In this document: piece by piece, positions 36,627 through 44,256 of the stretch
Position numbering within the stretch: the first letter of the stretch is position 1
Layout: each line of letters starts with the position of its first letter
Origin: Donghicola tyrosinivorans
Lineage (GTDB): Bacteria > Pseudomonadota > Alphaproteobacteria > Rhodobacterales > Rhodobacteraceae
Direction: 5' to 3'
Length of the DNA stretch: 64,000 nt
NCBI RefSeq assembly: GCF_003003355.1
Contig: NZ_PVTQ01000009.1
Coordinates: 124,001-188,000, forward strand
The notes under the pieces: generated by a model
Databases searched by the model: none
What the model saw: only the letters and a program-made list of their open reading frames with translations
Told to the model about the DNA's origin: nothing
Program-made: the position numbers and the translations under genes

Positions 36627-36830
36627 ATGCAGGTCAGTGTTCGCGATAACAATGTTGATCAGGCGCTTCGTGCCCTGAAAAAGAAGCTTCAGCGTGAAGG
36701 CGTATTCCGTGAGATGAAGCTACGGCAGCACTTCGAGAAGCCCTCTGTAAAGAAGGCTCGTGAGAAGGCCGAAGCGATTCGCCGTGCCCGTAAATTGGCG
36801 CGTAAGAAGGCCCAGCGCGAAGGTCTCTAA
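36627..36830 (+). CDS. rpsU: 30S ribosomal protein S21
   Basis: S21 is a small basic protein of the 30S subunit that contacts the mRNA at the Shine-Dalgarno helix. The 67-residue product starts [20 protein letters not shown] and ends in a lysine and arginine-rich helix ([16 protein letters not shown]), which is diagnostic. The gene stands alone, divergent from COQ9, with a terminator directly after it. A short hairpin covers the start region. Confidence 0.97.
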   Translation: MQVSVRDNNVDQALRALKKKLQREGVFREMKLRQHFEKPSVKKAREKAEAIRRARKLARKKAQREGL

Positions 36831-36856
36831 GACATTCGCCACTGAAAAGTGTCTGG

Positions 36857-36889
36857 AACCCCCGAGGCTGCGCCACGGGGGTTTTGTTT
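36857..36889 (+). terminator. Intrinsic terminator of rpsU
   Basis: CCCCCG (36859-36864) pairs with CGGGGG (36876-36881), followed by TTTTGTTTT. It lies 27 bases after the rpsU stop. Confidence 0.88.
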
Positions 36890-36893
36890 TGCC

Positions 36894-37871
36894 CTAAATC
36901 CGCTTGCGCGGGCTGGTGCCCGTCCATTTTCGATAGGCGCGGAAAAATGCGCTGGGTTCGGAATAGCCCAAGGTGGCCGCGATCTGGGCGACGGTTTGGT
37001 TCGGGTCCTCCAGCATCCGCCGCGCACGCTTGCGCCGCAGATCATCCTTGATCGCCAGATAGCTTTGCCCTTCCGCCCGAAGGCGTCTGCGCAAAGTGGC
37101 GGGCGAGGTTTTCAGGGAATTCGCCAGCGCATCAAAGTCCGGCCAGTCCTCTGCTGCCATGCCTGCAAGGTGTTGCCGGACGCGGGCAGCGGTTTCCTGA
37201 TCATGTCGAAAGCGGATCAGAATATTTGCGGGCGCTTTTCTCAGAAAGAGATTCAGGCTGCTCTCATCTTGAACACAGGGCAAGGACAGATGGCGGGCAT
37301 CCAGCACCAGCCGCGTGGCGTCAGCGTTGAACTTCACTGGCGCTCCGAAGAACTGGCCGTACTCGCTGCGGTCCACTGGCGCTGGGCAAGCAAAATCCAA
37401 GCGCATCAAGGGCAGGCGTCGCCCCACCAGCCAGCACGCGACCCCCATTAGGATCAGCCAGTATGTGCGGTAGGCAAAGGCACTGCGCGGGTGGGTGTCG
37501 GTCAGGGTAATCACCGCCTCGCCCTGTTGCACGGTCAGCGCCCCCGCCGGATGGTCCAGCACAACAGTCAAAAACCGCAGCGCCCGTTGTAACGCTTGCC
37601 GCAAATTGGCTGCCCCGACCGTCGCCTGACACATCAAGGCAAAGCTGCCGGGCCGCATGGGCCGCGCGCCCAGACCAAAGAATTCATCCTGCATCACTTG
37701 CGCAATGTGCCACCAGAGCTGGCCGTAGATCTGGGCCGAGACCGGTTTGCTGACATCCAGCCCTTGCAACAAAGGCGCAGGGTCATGACTGGCGCTGCGC
37801 AGGCAGGACAGGGCATCTTCGATAAACTCGGCAGAGATATGAGGTGTCTCCATTGCCACACAACATGGCAT
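36894..37871 (-). CDS. AraC-family transcriptional regulator with N-terminal ligand-binding domain
   Basis: A 325-residue regulator of the AraC family that carries the large N-terminal ArabinosE-unrelated ligand-binding domain (about residues 20-205) found in OruR/OxyArgR-like members. The C-terminal double helix-turn-helix shows [20 protein letters not shown] and the recognition region [24 protein letters not shown]. It is divergent from an SDR and a thiolase gene and probably controls them. Start uncertain: ATG at 37871 or a second one at 37853; neither has a strong ribosome-binding site. Confidence 0.87.
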   Translation of the reverse strand: MPCCVAMETPHISAEFIEDALSCLRSASHDPAPLLQGLDVSKPVSAQIYGQLWWHIAQVMQDEFFGLGARPMRPGSFALMCQATVGAANLRQALQRALRFLTVVLDHPAGALTVQQGEAVITLTDTHPRSAFAYRTYWLILMGVACWLVGRRLPLMRLDFACPAPVDRSEYGQFFGAPVKFNADATRLVLDARHLSLPCVQDESSLNLFLRKAPANILIRFRHDQETAARVRQHLAGMAAEDWPDFDALANSLKTSPATLRRRLRAEGQSYLAIKDDLRRKRARRMLEDPNQTVAQIAATLGYSEPSAFFRAYRKWTGTSPRKRI

Positions 37872-37971
37872 TTCCGATCATCATTCAAGTCAATTGATGT
37901 CATTGCTTGCCACCTTCCAACGGCTAGTCTGCGCGCAAACCCGCGCGGGAGGCGCGGTGACGGAGGACAAC

Positions 37972-38739
37972 ATGGATATTTCAGAAAAGGCCTTTGTGGT
38001 CACAGGCGCAGGTTCGGGCCTTGGGGCGGCCGTGGCGACAATGCTGGTGGGCGCAGGTGCCAAGGTGCTAATCGCAGACGTTAATGAGGCAGCAGGCGTG
38101 GCGCAGGCCGAGGCATTGGGGCAGGGCGCCGTCTTTTGCCGCACGGATGTGACCAGCGCCACCGACGGGCAGGCGGCAATCGACGCTGCCCTTAATGCTT
38201 TCGGTCGGCTGGACGGTTTGGTGAACTGCGCCGGTGTTGCGCCCGGCGAAAAGATCTCTGGCCGCGAGGGCCCCCACGATCTGGACAGCTTTTCCCGCGC
38301 TATTCAGATCAACCTTATCGGCACCTTCAACATGCTGCGCCTTGCCGCTGACGCGATGGTCAAAGCGGCCCCCGGCCCCGACGGAGAGCGCGGTGTGATC
38401 ATCAACACTGCCTCGATCGCCGCCTTTGACGGACAAATCGGACAGGCGGCATACGCGGCGTCCAAAGGGGGCGTTGCGGCGCTGACCCTGCCTGCGGCCC
38501 GCGAATTGGCCCGCCACGGAGTGCGCGTGGTCACCATCGCACCTGGTATCTTTGAGACGCCAATGATGGCAGGCTTGCCCCAAGACGTTCAGGACTCGCT
38601 CGGGGCATCGGTGCCGTTCCCGTCGCGCCTTGGGAAGCCGGCAGAATACGCCGCCCTCGTGCGCCATATATGTGAAAACACGATGCTGAACGGCGAGGTG
38701 ATCCGTCTGGACGGCGCCCTGCGCATGGCACCGCGGTAA
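37972..38739 (+). CDS. SDR-family 3-hydroxyacyl-CoA dehydrogenase-like oxidoreductase
   Basis: A 255-residue short-chain dehydrogenase. The NAD-binding loop is [12 protein letters not shown], followed by [27 protein letters not shown] and the catalytic tyrosine-lysine pair in YAASKGG; the end [17 protein letters not shown] is typical. The overall pattern resembles 3-hydroxy-2-methylbutyryl-CoA / type II 3-hydroxyacyl-CoA dehydrogenases (HSD10 type), and the neighbouring thiolase supports a beta-oxidation role; substrate not proven. The ATG at 37972 follows GGAGG by 4-5 bases. The thiolase gene starts 15 bases downstream. Confidence 0.85.
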   Translation: MDISEKAFVVTGAGSGLGAAVATMLVGAGAKVLIADVNEAAGVAQAEALGQGAVFCRTDVTSATDGQAAIDAALNAFGRLDGLVNCAGVAPGEKISGREGPHDLDSFSRAIQINLIGTFNMLRLAADAMVKAAPGPDGERGVIINTASIAAFDGQIGQAAYAASKGGVAALTLPAARELARHGVRVVTIAPGIFETPMMAGLPQDVQDSLGASVPFPSRLGKPAEYAALVRHICENTMLNGEVIRLDGALRMAPR

Positions 38740-38754
38740 GAAGAGGAGGCAAAG

Positions 38755-39945
38755 ATGTCAGCAATAGATCCGGTTGTCATCGTCGGCATGGCCCGCACGC
38801 CCATGGGCGGCTTTCAAGGGGACTTCGACGGAGTCGCAGCCAGCGCTCTGGGAGGCGAGGCAATTCGCGCCGCAGTCCAGTGCGCGCAACTCGCGCCCGA
38901 GGCCATCGAAGAGGTCATCATGGGCTGCGTCCTACCCGCAGGTCAGGGACAAGCGCCCGCGCGGCAGGCTGCTCTGGCAGGGGGCTTGCCCCTTGCGGCT
39001 GGGGCGACCACGGTGAATAAAATGTGCGGTTCGGGGATGAAGGCGGCGATGCTGGGCCACGATCTCTTGCTGGCGGGCAGCGCCACAGCGGTCGTTGCCG
39101 GCGGTATGGAAAACATGTCCAACGCGCCATACCTGCTGCCAAAGGCGCGGGGCGGCTACCGCATGGGCCATGGCGCTGTTCTGGACCATATGTTTCTCGA
39201 CGGGCTGGAAGACGCTTATGACAAAGGCCGCCTCATGGGCACCTTTGCCGAGGAATGCGCCCAGTCCTACGGCTTCACCCGCGAACAGCAGGATGACTAT
39301 GCCATCACCTCGCTCAAACGGGCCCAGGCGGCCATCGCAGAAGGCTATTTCACCGATCAGATCACACCTGTCACCGTCTCGACCCGCAAAGGCGATACTG
39401 TCATCAGCATCGATGAGCAGCCCGGCAAAGCCCGTCTGGACAAAATCCCGACCCTGCGTCCGGCCTTTGCAAAGGACGGCACCGTGACGGCAGCCAACGC
39501 CTCCTCGATCTCGGACGGCGCGGCAGCACTGGTGCTGATGCGTGAAAGTCAGGCGCTGGCCCAAGGTCTCACCCCACTTGCGCGGATCACGGGCCATACC
39601 ACTCACGCCCACCAGCCAAGCCTCTTCCCGACCGCACCCATTGGCGCCATGGAGAAACTTTCTGCCAAGACCGGCTGGGCTCTCAAGGATGTGGATCTTT
39701 TCGAAGTGAACGAGGCATTCGCCGTTGTTGCCATGGCGGCCATGCGCGATCTCGATCTGCCGCACGATAAGGTCAACATCCACGGGGGCGCTTGTGCATT
39801 GGGGCACCCCATCGGCGCTTCAGGGGCCCGCATCATGGTGACCTTGCTCGCAGCCCTGCAAACCCATGACCTCAAACGGGGGGTTGCCTCACTCTGCATC
39901 GGCGGGGGCGAGGCAACGGCGATCGCGATCGAACGGCTCACCTAA
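38755..39945 (+). CDS. Acetyl-CoA C-acyltransferase (thiolase)
   Basis: A 396-residue thiolase. It has the acyl-accepting cysteine in NKMCGSGMKA, near residue 90, the VNEAFAVVA box, the histidine in GGACALGHPIGASGARI and the second catalytic cysteine in SLCIGGGEATAIAIE. It either splits a 3-ketoacyl-CoA with CoA or condenses acetyl-CoA units. Together with the SDR just upstream it could run the last two steps of a beta-oxidation-type pathway under the divergent AraC regulator. AAGAGGAGG precedes the ATG. A dispersed hairpin repeat follows the stop. Confidence 0.92.
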   Translation: MSAIDPVVIVGMARTPMGGFQGDFDGVAASALGGEAIRAAVQCAQLAPEAIEEVIMGCVLPAGQGQAPARQAALAGGLPLAAGATTVNKMCGSGMKAAMLGHDLLLAGSATAVVAGGMENMSNAPYLLPKARGGYRMGHGAVLDHMFLDGLEDAYDKGRLMGTFAEECAQSYGFTREQQDDYAITSLKRAQAAIAEGYFTDQITPVTVSTRKGDTVISIDEQPGKARLDKIPTLRPAFAKDGTVTAANASSISDGAAALVLMRESQALAQGLTPLARITGHTTHAHQPSLFPTAPIGAMEKLSAKTGWALKDVDLFEVNEAFAVVAMAAMRDLDLPHDKVNIHGGACALGHPIGASGARIMVTLLAALQTHDLKRGVASLCIGGGEATAIAIERLT

Positions 39946-39948
39946 CTG

Positions 39949-39996
39949 TTTCATCTTGGTGAAAATACCTCGGGGGTTCGGGGGCAGAGCCCCCGT
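39949..39996 (+). repeat. Dispersed intergenic hairpin repeat, copy E
   Basis: TTTCATCTTGGTGAAAATAC, CTCGGGGG, then the hairpin GGGGGCAGAGCCCCC. It starts 3 bases after the thiolase stop and is the cleanest copy in the window. Confidence 0.85.
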
Positions 39997-40126
39997 GCGC
40001 CCAAGCGCGACACACTACCGAAATGGGCTTTCAGATCACATCGAAAAAATCTGCGGAAATTTCGGATTTCCTGATTTTTCGTTCTTGACCTCCCCCGCCC
40101 CACACCGTAGATGAGCCACACCTTAT

Positions 40127-40203
40127 GGCGGAGTAGCTCAGTTGGTTAGAGCAGCGGAATCATAATCCGCGTGTCGGGGGTTCAAGTCCCTCCTCCGCTA
40201 CCA
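40127..40203 (+). tRNA. tRNA-Met (anticodon CAT)
   Basis: A 77-base cloverleaf: acceptor GGCGGAG pairs with CTCCGCT (one G-U pair at the end), D arm GCTC...GAGC, anticodon stem GCGGA/TCCGC with loop ATCATAA giving CAT, T arm GGGGG...CCCTC with TTCAAGT, and encoded ACCA at the 3' end. The body resembles elongator tRNA-Met rather than the lysidine-modified tRNA-Ile, and the mismatch-type first pair of initiator tRNA is absent. No other RNA gene adjoins. Confidence 0.93.
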
Positions 40204-40357
40204 TAATCCTCCCTCAAATTGACGAATCCACTGGCAGACGCTCAGTTTGTTTCTGTCACTTTTGGCCCTGAAGTCCAGTTCGACATGCAGGCCCTTGGCG
40301 CTGTTTTATCAACGCGCCCCGCTTCCTTGCGCCTTTGTATCCTGCTTTGAGCCAATT

Positions 40358-40375
40358 CGGGTGCTTTTGCACCCG
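40358..40375 (+). promoter_or_regulatory. Perfect hairpin upstream of the RTX gene
   Basis: CGGGTGC and GCACCCG form a 7-base stem with a TTTT loop, followed by TATAAAAAAG rather than by T residues. It lies 155 bases after tRNA-Met and 109 bases before the RTX start, so it is more likely a regulatory or leader structure than a terminator. The rest of the 281-base gap 40204-40484 is AT-rich before the start codon and shows no gene. Confidence 0.45.
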
Positions 40376-40484
40376 TATAAAAAAGTGATGGCCAAAATTG
40401 CATAAAAGCTCTTAACGATACAACTTGAGAATGATAGTTCAGTTATTGAAACAACTTTAACGCAAACTTTCTTACGAGGCACAA

Positions 40485-41528
40485 ATGGCCATTATTACCT
40501 CAACAACCGGCTTTTCGTACGAAGCACTCCACTTGGGGAACCTGGTTTCCTACATCGTGACCGATTACAGCGCGTCGGATCTGCTCAGCTACTCGCTTCC
40601 GAATGCAGATTTTCTGGCAGTTCAGTGGGAGGCTGACGGTCAAACCTATGTCACAGCCTTTGCAGGCTCTGATTTCGTGGTTCAGAACGGCATCCTGGTC
40701 AGCGGCACCATTGAAGGTGCCCTAGAGGCAACGGTCGAAGTCAGCTCGCTTTCGGTCAATCTGAACTGGAGCATTCTGGACATGCAGGTGGACGTTGCCG
40801 ATCTGGTGGCAGTCGCCTTGACGCCATCTCCGGCGGATGATCTGGCGCTGATGGCGCAGGCTCTTTCGGGCGATGATAGCTTCCTGCTGTCGGACGCCGT
40901 GGATAATTTTAGCGCGGGCGCTGGCAATGACACTGTCTCTGCGGCAGGCGGTGATGACACTGTTTACGGTGGCGAAGGCAAAGACGTTATCCGTGGTCAG
41001 GCGGGCAATGATGTGCTGTTTGGCGAAGCAGGCGCAGACAAGCTGTTTGGCAATGTCGGCAATGACAAGCTCTATGGTGGCGCTCAGAACGACGTACTGA
41101 ACGGCGGCATTGGACGTGATTTCCTTGTTGGTGGTGCCGGCAAGGACTTTATCAAAGGCGGCGTTGGTGCTGACCGTGTCGTTGGCGGCTGGGGTGCGGA
41201 CACCATGGTTGCTCAGGGTGCAGACACCTTTGTCTACAAAGCAATCGGTGAAAGCGGCATTGGTGCGAACCGCCGTGACGTGATCCGCGATTTTGACACA
41301 GATATTGCAAAGATAGCTCTGGCGCAGATTGATGCCGATACCTCGACCGAGGCAGATGATGCATTTGCCTTCTCGATCAACGCCGCGGCGAATTCTGTCT
41401 GGTTCAAGCAGGTGGGCGAAGACGTCATCCTGCGCGCTGACGTGGACGGCGATGCGGCGGCCGACATGGCAATCCTGTTCGAAGGCGCCACCCTAGACGG
41501 TTTTGATGCATCGGTTTTGATCCTGTAA
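40485..41528 (+). CDS. RTX calcium-binding repeat protein, probably type I-secreted
   Basis: A 347-residue acidic protein. Residues 1-140 have no recognised domain. Residues about 144-235 hold some eleven nonapeptide repeats of the GGxGxDxLx type (GAGNDTVSA, AGGDDTVYG, GEGKDVIRG, QAGNDVLFG and onward), which bind calcium and fold as a beta-roll outside the cell. The C-terminal part (DTFVYKAIGES, RDVIRDFDTD, VILRADVDGDAAADMAILFEG) resembles the serralysin-type C-terminal secretion region. There is no N-terminal signal peptide, as expected for type I secretion, but no HlyB/HlyD/TolC gene is near. No protease motif is visible. A terminator follows. Confidence 0.87.
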   Translation: MAIITSTTGFSYEALHLGNLVSYIVTDYSASDLLSYSLPNADFLAVQWEADGQTYVTAFAGSDFVVQNGILVSGTIEGALEATVEVSSLSVNLNWSILDMQVDVADLVAVALTPSPADDLALMAQALSGDDSFLLSDAVDNFSAGAGNDTVSAAGGDDTVYGGEGKDVIRGQAGNDVLFGEAGADKLFGNVGNDKLYGGAQNDVLNGGIGRDFLVGGAGKDFIKGGVGADRVVGGWGADTMVAQGADTFVYKAIGESGIGANRRDVIRDFDTDIAKIALAQIDADTSTEADDAFAFSINAAANSVWFKQVGEDVILRADVDGDAAADMAILFEGATLDGFDASVLIL

Positions 41529-41550
41529 TCAGGCGTAGGAAGCATTGCAG

Positions 41551-41577
41551 CACCCGGCCATTCTTGGCCGGGTGTTT
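41551..41577 (+). terminator. Intrinsic terminator of the RTX gene
   Basis: A perfect 10-base stem CACCCGGCCA/TGGCCGGGTG (41551-41560 with 41565-41574) with a 4-base loop, followed by TTTGCGTTATT. It lies between the convergent RTX and glpR genes. Confidence 0.82.
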
Positions 41578-41580
41578 GCG

Positions 41581-42342
41581 TTATTCCGCAACGATGACCT
41601 CGGTTCCCCAATCCTGACATTTTCGCGCCAGCGCGGGGGGCAGGGCATGATCGGTAAAGAACGCATCCAGCGCCGACAAGGACGCGATACGCGCCGGTGC
41701 GCTGCGCTGGAACTTTGAGGTGTCCGAGACCAGAAAGGTCTTGCGTGACTGGCGCAAGATCGCCTGACTGACGCCGACCTCTTGAATATCAAAGTCCAGA
41801 ATGTCTCCGTCCTCATCCAGCGCCGAGCAGCCGATGACCGCGATGTCGAACTTGAACTGCTGGATTGCCTGCACGGTTAAGCTGCCCGTTAGCCCGCCGT
41901 CGGATCGGCGCAGTGTGCCGCCCACAACAATCACCTGACAGTCCGAGCTTTCGGCCAGAATATTCGCCACATTCAGGTTGTTGGTGACCACCATCATATC
42001 CCGATGGCGAAGCAATTCGGTTGCCACGGCCTCGGTGCTGGTGCCGATGTTCAGAAAAATCGAGGATTTTTCCGGAATACGTGCGGCGCAGGCGCGGGCG
42101 ATGGCCTGTTTGCTGTCCTGATTTAGAAACCGCCGCTCTTCATAGCCGATATTTGAGGTGCCCGATTTCAGGATCGCACCCCCGTGGACCCGCTCCAATC
42201 GACCGGCGTCGGCCAGATCGGTCAGATCGCGGCGAATGGTTTGCAAGGTCACGCCGAAATGGGCGGCCAGCCCTTCGACGGTCACTTTCCCTTCACGGCG
42301 GGCGATCTCCAGAATTTCCGGATGGCGTAAAGTTTGCGACAT
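41581..42342 (-). CDS. glpR: Glycerol-3-phosphate regulon repressor GlpR (DeoR family)
   Basis: A 253-residue DeoR-family repressor. The N-terminal helix-turn-helix is VEGLAAHFGVTLQTIRRDLTDL (key residues VTLQTIRRDL), followed by the family box LERVHGGAI and the effector-binding, phosphosugar-isomerase-like domain with FLNIGTSTEAVA and VVGGTLRRSDGGLTG. In GlpR the effector is glycerol-3-phosphate. Divergent from glpD and the rest of the glycerol operon, with GlpR-type half-sites between them. I chose the ATG at 42342, preceded by GGGAGGAG; the frame is open upstream, but the extra residues show no family features. Confidence 0.92.
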   Translation of the reverse strand: MSQTLRHPEILEIARREGKVTVEGLAAHFGVTLQTIRRDLTDLADAGRLERVHGGAILKSGTSNIGYEERRFLNQDSKQAIARACAARIPEKSSIFLNIGTSTEAVATELLRHRDMMVVTNNLNVANILAESSDCQVIVVGGTLRRSDGGLTGSLTVQAIQQFKFDIAVIGCSALDEDGDILDFDIQEVGVSQAILRQSRKTFLVSDTSKFQRSAPARIASLSALDAFFTDHALPPALARKCQDWGTEVIVAE

Positions 42343-42453
42343 GGTCTCCTCCCCATGGGTCGTGGCGAGTATGCGCGGTTTTTTTCGGTTTTCAAGATTC
42401 ACCGTAAAATTCGCGCAAATCTGCCGCAGGCGCAGCGATTCCTGTGAGATATT

Positions 42454-42480
42454 CTTTCGCATGTGCAGAAAAAACGAAAG
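42454..42480. promoter_or_regulatory. Inverted repeat, candidate second GlpR site
   Basis: CTTTCG (42454-42459) and CGAAAG (42475-42480) form an inverted repeat with 15 bases between. The TTTCG/CGAAA arms resemble DeoR-family operators. It lies 112 bases before the glpR start and 146 bases before glpD. Confidence 0.45.
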
Positions 42481-42534
42481 TAAGAGAACATATTGGTTCT
42501 TCTTGATCCATTTCAGATCAATGGCTTACAGGAA

Positions 42535-42554
42535 AACGAACATTAACGAACATT
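42535..42554. promoter_or_regulatory. Tandem GlpR-type half-sites upstream of glpD
   Basis: AACGAACATT occurs twice head-to-tail with no spacer, 10 bases per repeat, i.e. one DNA turn. The same 10-base word is a half-site of the E. coli GlpR operator as I remember it (WATKYTCGWW-type halves). It lies 72 bases upstream of the glpD start, a plausible repressor position. Confidence 0.65.
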
Positions 42555-42625
42555 TTTGCTTTCCTTTTTAGCGACTCAAGCGTAGCGTGGCGACAAATCG
42601 AAGCTGTGGCAAAAGGGAGGGCCGC

Positions 42626-44230
42626 GTGTCTTCTGTGTCAGGAAACCGTTCGCAAACGGACCTTTTCATTATTGGTGGCGGTATCAACGGCTGCGGGATC
42701 GCGCGGGATGCGGTCGGACGTGGCCTGACGGTTGCGCTGGCCGAGATGGGGGATCTGGCGTCGGCAACGTCCTCTGCTTCGACCAAACTGTTTCACGGTG
42801 GCCTGCGCTATCTGGAGTATTTTGAGGTTCGCCTTGTCCGCGAAGCCCTGATCGAACGCGAAGTGCTGCTGAAGGCGATGCCGCACATCAGCTGGCCCAT
42901 GCGGTTCGTCCTGCCTTACCACAAGGACATGCGGTTCGAGAATTCGACGCCCACGTCGCGCCTTTTGAACTTGTTTATGCCGTGGATGAAAGGGCGTCGC
43001 CCTGCGTGGCTGATCCGCTTGGGTCTGTTTATGTATGACAACCTTGGGGGCCGTGAAATTCTGCCCGGCACCAGCACCGTTGATCTGACCCGTGGCCCTG
43101 AGGGTGCGCCGCTGCAGGATCGCTTTGAAAAGGCGTACGAATATTCCGATTGCTGGGTCGAGGATTCCCGTCTGGTCGTCCTGAACGCCCGCGACGCCGA
43201 GGCCCGCGGTGCCGAGATCATGACCCGCACCAAGGTTCTGTCGGCCACGCGTGAAGGCGACCAATGGCGTGTCACGGTGCAGGATATGCACACGGGCATG
43301 GTGCGCGATCACTTTGCCAAGATGCTGGTGAATGCGGGAGGCCCTTGGGTGGGCGATATCATTCAAGGGAAAATCCGTTCGAACAGCAAAGAGGGCGTGC
43401 GTCTGGTTCGCGGCAGTCACATCGTGACGCGCAAGCTTTACGACCATGACAAATGCTACTTCTTCCAAGGGACCGATGGACGGATCATCTTTGCCATTCC
43501 CTATGAGCAGGACTTTACCCTGATCGGCACCACCGATGCAGAGCACGATGACCCCTCGGTCAAGCCGGTCTGCACCGATGAAGAGCGAGACTATCTGCTG
43601 GATTTCGCCAGCCAGTACTTCGAGCAGAGCCTCAGCCGCGATGATATCGTGTGGACCTACTCGGGCGTGCGTCCGCTGTATGATGACGGGGCCTCTAGCG
43701 CCACGGCGGCCACACGGGACTATACGCTGAAGGTGGACGACAAGGGCGGCGCGCCCGTGCTGAACGTCTTTGGTGGCAAGATCACCACTTATCGCCGCCT
43801 TGCCGAAAGCGCGATGGAGCATATCGCCGAGGTATTTCCGCAGGCCAAGACCAAGTGGACCGCTGGTGTCCCTTTGCCGGGCGGCGACTTTGCCGTCGCG
43901 GATGTCGAGGCGATGATCGCTGATTTACAACGGAAATACCCGTTTCTGACCCCGTTCTGGGCCCGCCGCCTGATGCGCGCGTATGGGTCCGAGGTGTCAA
44001 AGGTTTTGGGTGACGTAACGAACGTAGCACAACTGGGGCGTGACTTTGGCGCGACCCTGACAGAGGCTGAGGTACGATGGCTGATGGAACGCGAATACGC
44101 GCAAACAGCCGAAGACGTCATCTGGCGTCGTAGCAAGTTGGGTCTGCGCCTGACGGCCGATGAGGTCGCGGCGTTGGATCAGTGGATGAAGGACGCGACC
44201 GTGCAAGGTGCCGCAGCAGCGGCGCAATAA
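42626..44230 (+). CDS. glpD: Aerobic glycerol-3-phosphate dehydrogenase
   Basis: GlpD oxidises glycerol-3-phosphate to dihydroxyacetone phosphate at the membrane and passes electrons to quinone. The 534-residue product starts with the FAD-binding IIGGGINGCGIARDAVGRG, followed by STKLFHGGLRYLE, LVNAGGPWVGDI, DGRIIFAIPYEQDFTLIGTT and the GGKITTYRRLAE box, then a helical C-terminal domain. I chose the GTG at 42626 because GGGAGG lies 6 bases upstream; an earlier in-frame GTG at 42587 lacks one. It is the first gene of the glycerol operon and is divergent from glpR. Confidence 0.95.
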   Translation: MSSVSGNRSQTDLFIIGGGINGCGIARDAVGRGLTVALAEMGDLASATSSASTKLFHGGLRYLEYFEVRLVREALIEREVLLKAMPHISWPMRFVLPYHKDMRFENSTPTSRLLNLFMPWMKGRRPAWLIRLGLFMYDNLGGREILPGTSTVDLTRGPEGAPLQDRFEKAYEYSDCWVEDSRLVVLNARDAEARGAEIMTRTKVLSATREGDQWRVTVQDMHTGMVRDHFAKMLVNAGGPWVGDIIQGKIRSNSKEGVRLVRGSHIVTRKLYDHDKCYFFQGTDGRIIFAIPYEQDFTLIGTTDAEHDDPSVKPVCTDEERDYLLDFASQYFEQSLSRDDIVWTYSGVRPLYDDGASSATAATRDYTLKVDDKGGAPVLNVFGGKITTYRRLAESAMEHIAEVFPQAKTKWTAGVPLPGGDFAVADVEAMIADLQRKYPFLTPFWARRLMRAYGSEVSKVLGDVTNVAQLGRDFGATLTEAEVRWLMEREYAQTAEDVIWRRSKLGLRLTADEVAALDQWMKDATVQGAAAAAQ

Positions 44231-44256
44231 GCGCGGAGCGACAGGGAGGAGAAAGT

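Noticed and set aside
40127-40203. tRNA-Ile with modified CAT anticodon or initiator tRNA
   Set aside because: The acceptor and body pattern fit elongator tRNA-Met; the first base pair is G-T, not the C-A mismatch of initiator tRNA. A tRNA classifier would settle it.
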